Assembly: GCA_963806145.1 (NCBI GenBank)
Contig: CAWDXD010000031.1
Location: 60,067-124,066, forward strand
Direction of reading: 5' to 3'
DNA from: DASXKD01 sp963806145
GTDB taxonomy: Bacteria > Actinomycetota > Actinomycetes > Streptosporangiales > Streptosporangiaceae
DNA: 64,000 nt
In this document: positions 46,013 through 55,227 of the stretch, piece after piece
How positions within the stretch are numbered: position 1 is the stretch's first letter
How the letters are laid out: every line of letters starts with the position of its first letter
Made by a program: the position numbers and the translations under genes
The notes under the pieces: generated by a model
What the model was told of the DNA's origin: nothing
Databases searched by the model: none
What the model saw: only the letters and a program-made list of their open reading frames with translations

Positions 46013-47050
46013 CTAGCCGCCGATGCGCGACATCTCCACCTTCGGTTTCACCCGCTGGGTGCGGCTGGTCTGGCGGGTGCGCTGCTCGGAGTAGCGGTCG
46101 GCCCGCCGTGCCCAGATGGCGCTGATCTGCTCGCGCAGCGCCTGATCACTGGAACCTGCGCGCAGCGGCCCGCGCAAGTCGTGCCCGGTCCCGGCGAACA
46201 GGCAGGTGTAGAGCTTGCCGTCGGCGGACAGCCGGGCGCGGGTGCAGCCGCGGCAAAACGGCTGGGTGACCGAGGCGATCACGCCGATCTCACCGCCGCC
46301 GTCACGGTAACGGTACCGGCGGGCGACCTCCCCGGGGTAGGCGGGATCGGCGGGCTTCAGGGGCCAGTGGCCGCCGATCAGGGAGATGATCTCCGCGGCC
46401 GGAACGACCTCCTCCAGCCGCCAGCCGTTGGTGGTGCCGACGTCCATGTACTCGATGAACCGCAGCACGTGCCCGCTGCCCCGGAAATGGGCTGCCATCG
46501 GCAGGATCGACTGCTCGTTCACCCCGCGCCTGACCACCATGTTCACCTTCACCGGCGACAGCCCGGCACCGGCGGCCGCGGTGATGGCGTCCAGCACCCG
46601 GGCGGCCGGGAACCCGGCGTCGTTGAGCGCCATGAACACCGCGTCGTCGAGGGAGTCCAGGCTGACGGTCACCCGGCACAGGCCCGCCGCTGCCAGCGCT
46701 TTGGCTTTGCCGGCCAGCAGCGCCCCGTTGGTGGTCAGGGCGATATCCTGGATGCCGCCGAGGCCGGCCAGCATTGCGACCAGCTTCTCCAGGTCGCGGC
46801 GCAGCAGCGGCTCGCCGCCGGTCAGCCGCAGCTTGCGCACCCCCAGGCCGGCGAACACCCGGGCCAGGCGGGTCAGCTCCTCGAAGGTGAGCAGCTGCTC
46901 GCGGGGCAAGAAGACGAAGTCCCGGCCGAACACCTCGCGGGGCATGCAGTAGGTGCAGCGGAACTGGCAGCGGTCGGTCACCGAGATCCGCAAGTCGCGC
47001 AGCGGCCGTGCCAGCGTGTCCGCCAGCGGCAATTCAGCGATACCCATCAC
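46013..47050 (-). CDS. moaA: GTP 3',8-cyclase, molybdenum cofactor biosynthesis
   Basis: MoaA is the radical-SAM enzyme that rearranges GTP in the first step of molybdopterin synthesis. The N-terminal iron-sulfur motif CQFRCTYC (Cx3Cx2C) is at about residues 28-35, with the SAM-binding LRLTGGEPLLR later. The C-terminal cluster is in CRGCTRARLSADGKLYTCLF, and the tail ends in the conserved double glycine. GTG 47050 or ATG 47047 is the start. No other moa gene lies in this window, so the pathway is completed elsewhere. It is flanked by decayed genes but is itself intact. Confidence 0.94.
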   Translation of the reverse strand: MMGIAELPLADTLARPLRDLRISVTDRCQFRCTYCMPREVFGRDFVFLPREQLLTFEELTRLARVFAGLGVRKLRLTGGEPLLRRDLEKLVAMLAGLGGIQDIALTTNGALLAGKAKALAAAGLCRVTVSLDSLDDAVFMALNDAGFPAARVLDAITAAAGAGLSPVKVNMVVRRGVNEQSILPMAAHFRGSGHVLRFIEYMDVGTTNGWRLEEVVPAAEIISLIGGHWPLKPADPAYPGEVARRYRYRDGGGEIGVIASVTQPFCRGCTRARLSADGKLYTCLFAGTGHDLRGPLRAGSSDQALREQISAIWARRADRYSEQRTRQTSRTQRVKPKVEMSRIGG

Positions 47051-47393
47051 CGCACCTCAGCCCCGGGAACCCGGCGGCTGCCGCGCAGCCCCGCGGCTAC
47101 CAGCCACCTAGGCGACCCCAGCGGCAAGACGGAACTCCTGTTGCCGTCTACGTTCAGGTTAGCTGCTCGCGGGTGTGCGGCCGGCACGCTCAGCCTCCAG
47201 GCTTGCGGCCTTCGCGGGCAAGCCCCGCAACCTCCGGCAGGCCCGTGGCAGGCCACCGGCCCCTGGCCGTGTGTGGGGGCTCGCCTTCAGGACCGCGCAG
47301 AGTGTCGGCCGTGACCGGCACCCTGCGCCGAGGTGTTGCCAACGTTACAAACGCATGCGCAAGCTTGGTCACGTCGAGAGCTCAGGGGGAGCT
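47051..47393. other. Divergent gap between moaA and the DUF7455 gene
   Basis: No gene is seen. I could not recognise a molybdenum-cofactor riboswitch in the moaA leader. Confidence 0.35.
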
Positions 47394-47618
47394 ATGCGCA
47401 AACACAGCCCGTCGAGCGCAACCGCGCAGCTCGCCATCCCTGATCTCACCCTTACGGATACCTGCGATCAGTGCGGCGCAGCCGCGTGTGTGCGCGTGGC
47501 CGTGACTGACGCACAGCACCTTGACTTCTGTGGCCACCATTACGCCGAGCACGAGATGACGCTGTTGGCGGCAGGATATCGAGTGCTGGATCGGCGCGGC
47601 GCGGCCTGCCGCGTCTGA
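47394..47618 (+). CDS. DUF7455 protein
   Basis: The 74-residue product matches the small DUF7455 family of actinobacteria: LTDTCDQCGAAACVRVAV with a CxxC pair, then LDFCGHHYAEHE with a CxxH-type pair, together a zinc-binding knuckle. ATG 47394 has GGGGGAG just upstream. In many actinomycetes this gene sits beside the principal sigma factor gene. Here it is separated from the HrdB-like gene by the IS110 element and broken genes. A 49-bp copy of its 3' end lies inverted at 48128-48176. Confidence 0.78.
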   Translation: MRKHSPSSATAQLAIPDLTLTDTCDQCGAAACVRVAVTDAQHLDFCGHHYAEHEMTLLAAGYRVLDRRGAACRV

Positions 47619-47639
47619 ATATGCCGAGGCACTCGGCCG

Positions 47640-47820
47640 CGGCGCTGGCCCGGCCCGTCTCCAGCAGGTCATTGCCCACGTCACGCTCGTTGACGGCGGC
47701 GGGCACGATGCCCCGGGCCCGTACCAGGCGGCTGCCCAGGTCTCTCTTGATCGCCAGGCGGAACCCGCAGAACCACTCGCCGTGCGCGGCGTCGCGGCCG
47801 AAACGCGCGTGCAGGCCACC
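47640..47820 (-). pseudogene. Internal fragment of a DDE transposase
   Basis: The minus-strand frame reads LHARFGRDAAHGEWFCGFRLAIKRDLGSRLVRARGIVPAAVNE, a phrase of the catalytic middle of IS4/IS5/IS982-like transposases. Both ends are missing. Confidence 0.5.
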
Positions 47821-48127
47821 TGGGCTGGTCCAGGAACCGGGCTGCGGACCCGGAGGTGTGCTTGACCGGCAGCGCGCTGGTGCCGGTCGGCTGGCAGTCA
47901 TCTTCGGACGCTCTTGCCGCCAGCGCAGCCCGGACTGTCCAGACGCGCCCCATAGCCAGCGGGTCCTCTGGTTAGCCTCGCTTTGGTCCGGCAGGACCGG
48001 GAACAGGTGGGCCCCAGTCACGGGCCACCGTGGCCAGGAACCCGGCCTCGCTGCGGCGTCCCAGCAGGTGGCGCACCACGGCGCTGGTCAAGCAGCTCGG
48101 CGTCACTGCGGGCAGGCACCAGGCCAG

Positions 48128-48176
48128 GCCGCGCCGATCCAGCACTCGATATCCTGCCGCCAACAGCGGCATCTCG
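48128..48176 (-). repeat. Inverted copy of the DUF7455 gene 3' end
   Basis: The 49 bases are the reverse complement of 47552-47600 with a single mismatch. They would encode LLAAGYRVLDRRG on the minus strand without the rest of the gene. Confidence 0.85.
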
Positions 48177-48543
48177 TGGCCGTTCGCGCACCCCGGCGGG
48201 TAATATCACCAGGCGGGCAGCCGCACGTCCACGACACGATTAGAACTCCTGTCCGGTCAGGGCGCCATCGTGCCGTTCTGCCGGCGTTGATCGATCGCCT
48301 GGGTCCGGCTCGTCGGGGATGTGCAGGTAAGCCCACAGGACGTCGATACAGGTCTGCCGCCGCGTGGTGGGCGGAGGGCCCGGCTGGGAATCATCTCCGG
48401 GTGCCCGCAGATCGTTCCCGTGGGCTCGCGGTGCCCAGCGACGAAGCGCCCGGCAAGATGGCGCCAGACCGCGCTCCAGATGCTGGTCAAGCAGCGCAGC
48501 CGGAACCCGCGAAGCCGAAGCCGGCGCGGCCCGAACCGGTGGA

Positions 48544-48590
48544 GCCGCCGCCGGTGCCGCCGCCGGTGCCGCCGCCAGTGCCGCCGCCGG
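48544..48590 (+). repeat. 12-bp CCG-rich tandem repeat
   Basis: About four units of the form CCGCCGCCGGTG with single changes, leading into further CCGGAG repeats to about 48676. On the plus strand they read PPPVPPPV. Confidence 0.7.
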
Positions 48591-49291
48591 AACCCCGGCC
48601 ACCGCCACGACCATTGCCGCCGCCGCCGGAGCCGGAGCCGGAGCCAGTGCCGCACCCGGAGCCGCTGCCGGAGGCGTCGCAGGCAGCGCCCGGCGCGTTC
48701 GGCTGCTACCTCATCCCCAGGCGGGCCGGTCCCGGCACACGATCCGCGCCTACCTCGGCGATGCACTCCCGCTGCTCGATCATGCCACCACGACGGCGCG
48801 CTGATCCTGCCCGTTGGCGCCTGACTGGCGAGGTGCAGGCCGACGGACGCCGAATTGCGCGCCCGGCACCGGGAACAACCCCACGCGGCCGGGGAGCGGG
48901 CGCGGCTGGAGCGAACACCCGGGCTGGCGCGCCCCGCTCGACCTGGCGCCCGGCCACACTCGCTGATCGGCGGCCCCCAGGGTTCACCCCGGTGCCGGAC
49001 AGCCACCAACGGGGCGGCGCGACTGTCGAGGTGACCCCGCTCGTGAGGTTCCCGTTGTGAGCCTGCGTGCGGTGGCCAGTGTGACTGCTGCCACTGCCCG
49101 GGGCCACGGTGGGATCCGGCTAGCTTGCAGGCCGGACAGGCTCCCGGCACGCCGGCGTCGGGCTCGGCCAGAACTCACGCCCCGCGGCCACGCGCGCGTC
49201 CACGCCCTGCCGGCGGCCCGGCCCGCGCCCGGGGATGACCCATGACCCTGATGGCGGTTGAATAGTCCCCAGAAGGTTGGGTGGGTGTCAC

Positions 49292-49524
49292 GTGATCGCC
49301 GCGTACATTCTGATCCAGGCCGAAGCCGGCCAGGCGGCCATCGGGCTGTGGCGCTCCGGGGCTTGCCCGGCGTCTCCGAGACGGCGAGCCTGGCCGGGCC
49401 CTACCACGTCATTGGGCGGGCACAGGCGCGGGACATCGACGAGCCGGGCAAGCTGGTAGCCTCCCGGGTCCAGGTCCTCGACGGCGTGACGCGGACGATG
49501 ACCTGCCCGGTCATTCACCTCTAG
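49292..49524 (+). pseudogene. Frameshifted Lrp/AsnC ligand-binding-domain protein
   Basis: GTG 49292 opens VIAAYILIQAEAGQAA, the first strand and helix of a stand-alone RAM/AsnC ligand domain. A slip near 49340-49365 moves the frame to LPGVSETASLAGPYHVIGRAQARDIDE and TRTMTCPVIHL, which ends at 49524. Intact relatives have about 77 residues. The protein would have bound an amino acid or effector. Confidence 0.65.
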
Positions 49525-49601
49525 ATGAGTGAGTCCCAACTCGGTCTGGTGCGGCGTGCCGGGTTGACCTGGACATGGGAGGAGGGCATCCATGGTCGCT
49601 C

Positions 49602-49856
49602 GTGACTGCAGACCTAGATACCCTCCTGACGGCACTGTACGTGCTGATCGACGATCACGTGATCCCCTCCGGCCAGCGCCGTCCTGGCCGGCCCAAGAAG
49701 CTGTCCGATGCCGAGCTGGTGTGCCTGGCCGTGGCGCAGGTGCTGCTGGGCGCCCGGTCGGAGCATCACTGGCTGCGGATGTGCTACGCCCGGCTGGGGC
49801 ACCTGTTCCCGTACCTTGGTTACGAACGCCTCGCTGATTGCTGGGCTCGGCGGGGG
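49602..49856 (+). pseudogene. N-terminal fragment of an IS982-like transposase
   Basis: The frame LVTADLDTLLTALYVLIDDHV, then LSDAELVCLAVAQVLLGARSEHHWL and YARLGHLFPYLGY, is the opening of IS982-type transposases. Homology stops near 49856, where a 48-bp tandem duplication begins. The catalytic part may be the fragment at 47640-47820 on the other strand. Confidence 0.6.
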
Positions 49857-49948
49857 CGGGTGTCGGCGGACACGGCTCAGCTGGTGTCAGGCCGGTCTGA
49901 GGGGCGGGTGTCGGCGGACACGGCTCAGCTGGTGTCAGGCCGGTCTGA
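49853..49948 (+). repeat. Two 48-bp tandem units
   Basis: Units 49853-49900 and 49901-49948 appear identical and lie in the transposase fragment. The period preserves frame (16 codons). The following bases to 50213 hold no complete gene; a short frame ending LVNRNRPGFV is unassigned. Confidence 0.9.
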
Positions 49949-50213
49949 TCTGGCACGGATGTGCCCGCCGGGCGCGGGCCGGGCCGCCACTAGGCCTGAC
50001 CGCGTTGCTGCGGCGGGCGCGAGCACACCAAGGATCCGGACCTGCTCAAGGTGCTGCGGTGGCTGGGCGGATTTCGTCATCCTCTCCAGTTGGTGAACCG
50101 CAACCGTCCCGGCTTCGTGTGAAGTGGAAGGGGCCGTCTGGCCCGCGGGTGCTCTCACAGCGGGCCAGCCATTTCGGGTACGGCCTCGCAAGCTGACCTA
50201 AGGGGGATCAGCT

Positions 50214-51539
50214 ATGAGACGGATCACGAAAACGGCGCTCACGCTTGCGGCCACCGTCAGTACGGCGGCGGCGCTGACGGTGGGGGCCGCGGCCCCGGCA
50301 TGGGCGTACTACCCCAAGCCGGCCATTCACCTGCTGTGCACGGCAGCGGCCAACGGCGGCGCGCTGCACGGCAGCGTCTGCGCGCTGCCCCCCGGGCAAA
50401 CCACCGCGCCCAACAACTACTCCGCGACCATCGCGGTGAGCAAGGCTGGCGCCGCTGGCCCCACAGTCACCTTCGCGCTGACCGCGGGCAGCCTCCCGCC
50501 CGGCCTGACCATGCCCGCCCAGGGCGGGTCCGGCACCGTCATCACCGGGAACCCCGCCCAGGCCGGGACGTTCAACTTCACCATCAAGGCGACCGACGGC
50601 GGCCTGACCTCCACGCTGGCCTACCAGATCACTATCACCGTGCAAGGCCCGCCGGATCAGCTGGTATGCGACCCCGCCGTCAACGGCGGCTTCCTGATCA
50701 ACGGGACCTGCGTGCTGCCCGACGCCGTCATCGGCAAGTCCTACCAGGGGCACCTGGTCACCAGCCATCAGGCCGGCGGCACGCTCAGCATCGTCGCCGG
50801 TTCCCTGCCCCCGGGTTTGACCCTGCCTGCCGCCTTCGGGCCATCCGGCGACATTGTTAGCGGCACCCCGACCGACCCAGGCGTCCAGCCCGGCCGCAAC
50901 TTCACCGTGCAAGGCACCGGCGACCAGGGCCAGCCGTTGTATCAGGCCTACTCGATCGGCGTGAACCAGGACCTGCCGCTGACCATCAACGCCAGCGGCG
51001 GAACAGACCTCGGTGGAACCGTCGGCCAGGCATTCGCGCAGGACTTCTTCCTCAGCGGCGGCGCCGGTCCCTACGTCTGGTCCGTTGCCTCCGGGCAACT
51101 CCCGCCCGGCCTGTCCCTGCGGACCTTCGCCGGGCCGCGCGACGCCAACGACGAGCTCGCCGGAACACCGACCACGGCCGGCACCTACACCTTCACCATG
51201 CAGCTCACTGACTACAGCGGCGCGCACGTAACCCAGCGATTCACCGCCACCATCGATCCGCCGCTGCAGATCACCACCCCGCTTGCGACCGGAACCGTTG
51301 GTGTGCGGTACAGCCACGACCTCATTGCCCAAGGCGGCGCACCGCCGTACTCCTGGTCTGTCGTCATCAACATCAATGAGCTCCCGCCCGGCCTCACCCT
51401 CGGTACGACTGCTCCGGACTTCAACAACGTCCTGACGGGAACGCCGACCCAGGCTGGCACCTTCAGCTTCCCCATGCAGGTACAGGACTCACAGGGCAAC
51501 ATTGCGAGTGGGACGGTGACTGTCACCATCGATCCGTAG
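50214..51539 (+). CDS. Secreted protein with putative Ig (He_PIG-type) repeats
   Basis: The signal peptide (RRITKTALTLAATVSTAAALTVGAAAPAWA) is cut after AWA near residue 31. The mature protein of about 410 residues has four repeats of about 90 residues, each with the G-x-LPPGL turn: SLPPGLTMPAQG, SLPPGLTLPAAFG, QLPPGLSLRTFAG and ELPPGLTLGTTAP. Each is followed by a GTP-x-x-xGTF/YxFT strand (GNPAQAGTFNFTI, GTPTTAGTYTFTM, GTPTQAGTFSFPM). Such repeats form beta-sandwiches used for adhesion or as linkers outside the cell. Four cysteines lie in the first two repeats. ATG 50214 is preceded by AAGGGGGA. It is a single gene; ligand is unknown. Confidence 0.82.
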   Translation: MRRITKTALTLAATVSTAAALTVGAAAPAWAYYPKPAIHLLCTAAANGGALHGSVCALPPGQTTAPNNYSATIAVSKAGAAGPTVTFALTAGSLPPGLTMPAQGGSGTVITGNPAQAGTFNFTIKATDGGLTSTLAYQITITVQGPPDQLVCDPAVNGGFLINGTCVLPDAVIGKSYQGHLVTSHQAGGTLSIVAGSLPPGLTLPAAFGPSGDIVSGTPTDPGVQPGRNFTVQGTGDQGQPLYQAYSIGVNQDLPLTINASGGTDLGGTVGQAFAQDFFLSGGAGPYVWSVASGQLPPGLSLRTFAGPRDANDELAGTPTTAGTYTFTMQLTDYSGAHVTQRFTATIDPPLQITTPLATGTVGVRYSHDLIAQGGAPPYSWSVVININELPPGLTLGTTAPDFNNVLTGTPTQAGTFSFPMQVQDSQGNIASGTVTVTIDP

Positions 51540-52126
51540 CGCCGAGCGACGAGCGCGTCCCCGGAGAGCCGTGCAAATGAGCGGGGCTCCAGCCCACCGG
51601 GCAGTGATGGGTGATCGCTTGCCAGCACAGCGGCAGCCACGCGGAACACCCGGCCGTGACCAAGACAGCGGGTCACGGCCGGGCCCAGCGCTCACCCGAT
51701 TGGCGACCTCAGCAGCCAGCATGCCCAGAACGTCGGCCCGCGCCCACCGCACGACGATTTCATCTACGGTGCCTTTGCCGCGAAGGTGCTGCTGGTACAG
51801 AGCAGGCGGCTGCCGGGCTGGGTGCTGCCGGTTGCCGGGGCACGCTCGCCGTCGCCGTCGGCGTGCTGCGGTACACCTCGTCGCTGTGGTATTACCACGG
51901 CTTCCAGCTGCCCGGCCTGTAGGCGCGCGGCCTTGCTGTCGTGTCCGGCATGCACGTGAGCCGTCGACCCGGGCAGTCCGCACCAGGGGCGGCATCAGCT
52001 CCCCGGCTGGCCAGAGCGGGTCCAGAGAACGCCTTTACCCCGGCGATCCCGAGGCCGCCGCCCCGGACTGCCTGTTCGGCACGGACTGAACCAGCTGCTG
52101 CGCCTGTGCGTGCAGGAGATGAGGTC
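51540..52126. other. Gap containing one decayed gene end
   Basis: Apart from the remnant at 51745-51922, no gene is supported up to the methyltransferase-like start at 52127. Confidence 0.4.
51745..51922 (+). pseudogene. C-terminal remnant of a small membrane protein
   Basis: The codons read DDFIYGAFAAKVLLVQSRRLPGWVLPVAG and, after a one-base slip, GTLAVAVGVLRYTSSLWYYHGFQLPGL with a stop at 51920-51922. This resembles the end of DUF6529-type membrane proteins. The front half is lost. Confidence 0.4.
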
Positions 52127-52873
52127 ATGATGAGCCGCACCCGCAGGCCAGGCCAGTGCCGCGATTCCGCGACATCGTCCCGCCGTGAAGACATCCCGGC
52201 ACCAGCTACCGATCATCCTGCCCCGAGGATTTGGACCTGGCTCGAGACGGTTTCGCTCCCCCGAGGTCTCGGGCGGCCCGCCCGGATCGTGGTGAACCTG
52301 GCGGGCGCAGCGGGCGCGGCGCTGTTCGCGCAAGCAAGCCTGCAGTTCTACCTGCGCACGCACAGCCTCATCGGGGGTGCCTTCCTGGTCGAGCAGACAT
52401 GGTTCGTGATCGCTTTCCTGGTCCGCCGGCCGGCGGCTGCCGTCAGCCGCAATCCCGGGAGCTGGCTGCTGGCGTTCGGCGGGATATTCGCCGGGGTCCT
52501 GTTCCGGCCCGTCGGCGCCCATCCGCACTGGGGAGTTGTCGCCGGGCTTGGCCTGCAACTGGCCGGCCTCGCCGTCGCCATCGTGTCACTCCTCGCGCTG
52601 GGCCGCTCCTTCGGCTTCGTCGCTGCCGACCGTGGCCTGGTGACCCCGGGCCCCTACGCTGGCGTCCGGCATCCGGTGTATGCGTCGTACCTGCTGATTC
52701 AGTCGGGGTATCTGCTGCAGAGCATTTCGCTGAGAAATGCCGTGGTCATGGTGCTGGCCAGCGGCTGTAACGCCGGCCGGGCACTGATGGAAGAGCGCCT
52801 GCTCGCCCGATCGCCGGCCTACGGGGCCTATCGTCGCCGGGTCCGCTGGAGGCTGGTCCCCGGTCTCTGGTAA
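52127..52873 (+). CDS. Isoprenylcysteine methyltransferase-like membrane protein
   Basis: The C-terminal part carries the ICMT/PEMT-type SAM-binding signature: FGFVAADRGLVTPGPYAGVRHPVYASYLL, with the RHPVY core, then EERLLARSPAYGAYRRRVRWRLVPGLW, the usual acid plus YxxYRxRVxxRLxPG tail. About five membrane segments precede it. Bacterial members methylate lipids or small molecules; the substrate here is unknown. The start ATG 52127 (or 52130) follows GAGATGAGG. Length (249 residues) fits the family. It stands alone. Confidence 0.8.
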   Translation: MMSRTRRPGQCRDSATSSRREDIPAPATDHPAPRIWTWLETVSLPRGLGRPARIVVNLAGAAGAALFAQASLQFYLRTHSLIGGAFLVEQTWFVIAFLVRRPAAAVSRNPGSWLLAFGGIFAGVLFRPVGAHPHWGVVAGLGLQLAGLAVAIVSLLALGRSFGFVAADRGLVTPGPYAGVRHPVYASYLLIQSGYLLQSISLRNAVVMVLASGCNAGRALMEERLLARSPAYGAYRRRVRWRLVPGLW

Positions 52874-53122
52874 CGGCTTGCGCGACACGCGCTGGCTCAT
52901 CCGGCCTATCGGCCAGCAGCCTTCCCCCGCCTGGAGCACTAGCGGACCAGGGCAGGAGCGCAGAAATGCCTGTTCTGTGTCCGATCAGAGTGAATAGGCG
53001 CCAACCGCCTGACCGTGCAGAACGGCGGGTAGGCGCGCGCCTATTTGGCCGATTCATCACGCGGCCAGCGTTCCGGTCATCATGAGCGTCCACAGCACGA
53101 TAACGAGCGGGTCCTGGATATC

Positions 53123-53293
53123 TCAGCCTGTCGCACAAACCCGAATGTGTCTCGCATCACGAGATGGAGCGTTCTGGGAGTCTGTTGTAGCCCAGGTCTG
53201 CACTGGTCATGGCGATACGGAGCAGCAGCCCGCGTTGCCCCACCGTTCGAATCTCGCAATATGAGACGCCCAAGCCTTTGTGCGACAGGCTGA
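53123..53293. mobile_element. 171-bp MITE-like element
   Basis: The ends are perfect 17-bp inverted repeats TCAGCCTGTCGCACAAA (53123-53139 and complement 53277-53293). The symmetry continues imperfectly for 43 bases on each side (about 32 matches). No coding capacity is present. No exact target duplication could be seen. The rest of 52874-53409 holds no gene. Confidence 0.7.
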
Positions 53294-53409
53294 TTTATGC
53301 AGACCAACGTGCCGCCCGGAATACGCGCTCATGCCGCCGACCGGGGACCTGCCAGGCGCGGAGGTCGCACCGTCGAGCCATCCGTCGGCTGGGCCGAACG
53401 CACGGCCAG

Positions 53410-54018
53410 CTAGCTTGGGCGCGGCCCAGGCCGGTGGACCGTCGCGCGGGCGATGATCTGTTCCACGATCGCGGTCTTGGCGTCGGCATAGTGCTGCACG
53501 TGCCGCCAGGTCCGCTTGGCCAGGTCCCGCTTAACCTGCAGGTAGGCGTCACGGTCGGCGTCGTTCGCCCGGAGCCAGTCGCGGAAAAGCAACATCCGGT
53601 CGATCTCCGCCGCGCCGGCGGTGAACACGTGCAGGTTGATATCGGTGTCCGGGCCCTTGAACATGCGATGCTCGAACCAGTCTGGCTCACGGGCCTGCAG
53701 CACGTAGCCAGCTGCCTCCAGCGCCGGGACATACGCTTGCTCGTCCGATGAATCGGGCACGGCGAGCAGGATGTCAATGATGGGCTTGGCAGCCAGCCCT
53801 GGCACCGAGGTCGAACCGACGTGCTCGACCTGGACGGCACGACCACCGAGCGCGGCGCGGATGCGAGCAGCCTCGCGAGCGAAAAGCACTGGCCAGCCCG
53901 GATCGTAGTCGGCCAGAGTGATCGGGGCGTTGTGCGGCGTGACCTTGTCCAGCCGGACGCGCTGGAGGTCCTCATCGCTGATCAGTTGCGGGGCGTTCGA
54001 CCCCGGCGGCGGCTGCAT
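53410..54018 (-). CDS. GrpB-family protein
   Basis: The 202-residue protein has the GrpB/Dephospho-CoA-kinase-related nucleotidyltransferase-fold pattern: ITLADYDPGWPVLFAREAARI, VEHVGSTSVPGLAAKPIIDILLAV with the conserved G-S-T and D residues, then DWFEHRMFKGPDTDINLHVF. Function is unproven for the family; some members are linked to nucleotide metabolism. ATG 54018 is chosen over an open upstream extension. It ends close to the MITE. The region 54019-54555 upstream has no supported gene except a short duplication CTCTAGATG near 54390. Confidence 0.85.
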   Translation of the reverse strand: MQPPPGSNAPQLISDEDLQRVRLDKVTPHNAPITLADYDPGWPVLFAREAARIRAALGGRAVQVEHVGSTSVPGLAAKPIIDILLAVPDSSDEQAYVPALEAAGYVLQAREPDWFEHRMFKGPDTDINLHVFTAGAAEIDRMLLFRDWLRANDADRDAYLQVKRDLAKRTWRHVQHYADAKTAIVEQIIARATVHRPGPRPS

Positions 54019-54555
54019 GGCCTGATGATGGCACCAGCCCAGAACTGCCTCAACAAGCCAGTGATCCCGGCCGAGCCGGCTCGCAACGACGGCACGATCC
54101 GGGCATGGTTCCTCTGGCCGCCCGGCCCTGTCGTCAAACCAGAACCGCCGGTTCGGGCCGCCTCGAGACGACCGGGCCTGGGGTCGCCAGCCATAAGACG
54201 GATGCGTGCCCTTGATTAGCGGCAAGAACGATGCCGACCGACTGGCCAACCTCACCAGCGAAGTGCCGATCGGTCGCCTGAACCTGGATAACTATGCAAA
54301 GCAGCTCAGGACCGGGAATGCGCGCATCTGCCGCCGACCGGGCGATGACTTGTATCCAGAGCAGGTGCACTGCTGGTACGGGGTGATGGACCGCTCTAGA
54401 TGTGCTCTAGATGCAGCTGGGGGTGCCTGTGTTCGAGCCGCGATGCGCCACCATGGCGCAGGGACTCATGGCCCACAGTTCCGCAGTCCCGTCAGGCGAA
54501 TGGCCGCGGTGACCGAATCTTGGTCCGCGGTGCGGTTCGGGGTTTGTGGCTTGTG

Positions 54556-54885
54556 CTAGCGTCCGCCGACCGTGTTGTACTGCTCCACCATGCTGGCCGG
54601 GATGCGCCCGCGCTCACTGACTGCCAGGCCGTGCTCTTTCGCCCAGGCCCGGATATCACCCGACCGCTGGCGGCCAGCCGCAGCCCGCCCGGAACGGCGC
54701 GACGGTGCCCGCCCGGCCCGGCGGGCATGCTCAAGGTAGGGCGCGAGCTGCTCGCCGAACACGGCAGTGTTCCTGGCGTTCAGGTCGATCTCATAATCGC
54801 TGCCCTCAAACGCGAACCGGATGGTCTGCTCGGCTGGGCCGCCGGTCAGGTCGTCTTCCAAGACGACGCTTACTTTCTGGACCAC
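54556..54885 (-). CDS. lsr2: Lsr2-family nucleoid-associated protein
   Basis: Lsr2 bridges AT-rich DNA and silences foreign genes in actinobacteria. The product of 109 residues has the dimerisation domain (VQKVSVVLEDDLTGGPAEQTIRFAFEG, YEIDLNARNTAVFGEQLAPYLEHARRAG) and the DNA-binding C-terminus with GDIRAWAKEHGLAVSERGRIPASMVEQY, whose RGRIP is the AT-hook-like minor-groove motif. GTG 54885 is chosen because GGAAGGTG lies just upstream; the frame extends 11 more codons. It is likely an accessory paralogue, lying within a region of transposons and decayed genes. Confidence 0.92.
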   Translation of the reverse strand: MVQKVSVVLEDDLTGGPAEQTIRFAFEGSDYEIDLNARNTAVFGEQLAPYLEHARRAGRAPSRRSGRAAAGRQRSGDIRAWAKEHGLAVSERGRIPASMVEQYNTVGGR

Positions 54886-55227
54886 ATCTTCACCTTCCCG
54901 CCTCAACGGTGCCTGCACCGTACCGCGGCCAGTGTCCGGTGACCGTGAGCAACGCCACGATCAGGCACACACCTGCAAGGTTCCTCGCCCGGGTCAGACC
55001 AGTATTTCCGACGGTCAGCCAGGTCTGTCCAGCTACGCTCAGTTACCGGTGCCGATGACGTCCGCGCGCAAGTACCCGCCGTTCTGCGCGGGTTCGAGTG
55101 GTCTGTCGGCGCCCGCACGGTGGATGCAGATCAGGTCATTCGGTGCGCCGCCGCGAGAATCCGGGTGGACTGGGACTATTCCGTCCATGGCTGGCCAGCG
55201 AGGCCGAAAATGGCGACTCTGATCAGG
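54886..55227. other. Upstream region of lsr2, no gene
   Basis: No coding pattern is supported. Promoter elements for lsr2 are expected here. Confidence 0.35.

Larger units (their letters stand above)
47821..49291. other. About 1.4 kb of decayed, low-complexity DNA
   Basis: Apart from the inverted DUF7455 fragment (48128-48176) and CCG-rich repeats near 48544-48676, no gene is supported. A long open frame here translates to Pro-Glu repeats, but its ends show no domain. Confidence 0.45.

Noticed and set aside
47051..47170. Molybdenum-cofactor riboswitch in front of moaA
   Set aside because: The leader is structured only by GC content, and I could not place the conserved helices of that riboswitch.
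47621..49060. 479-codon plus-strand frame with Pro-Glu repeats
   Set aside because: It crosses an inverted gene fragment and a transposase relic and has no recognisable end domains. The repeats arise from CCG/GAG-rich DNA, so it is treated as non-coding.
53080..53307. Small genes over the MITE
   Set aside because: Open frames on both strands simply follow the inverted ends. They have no ribosome site or family pattern.
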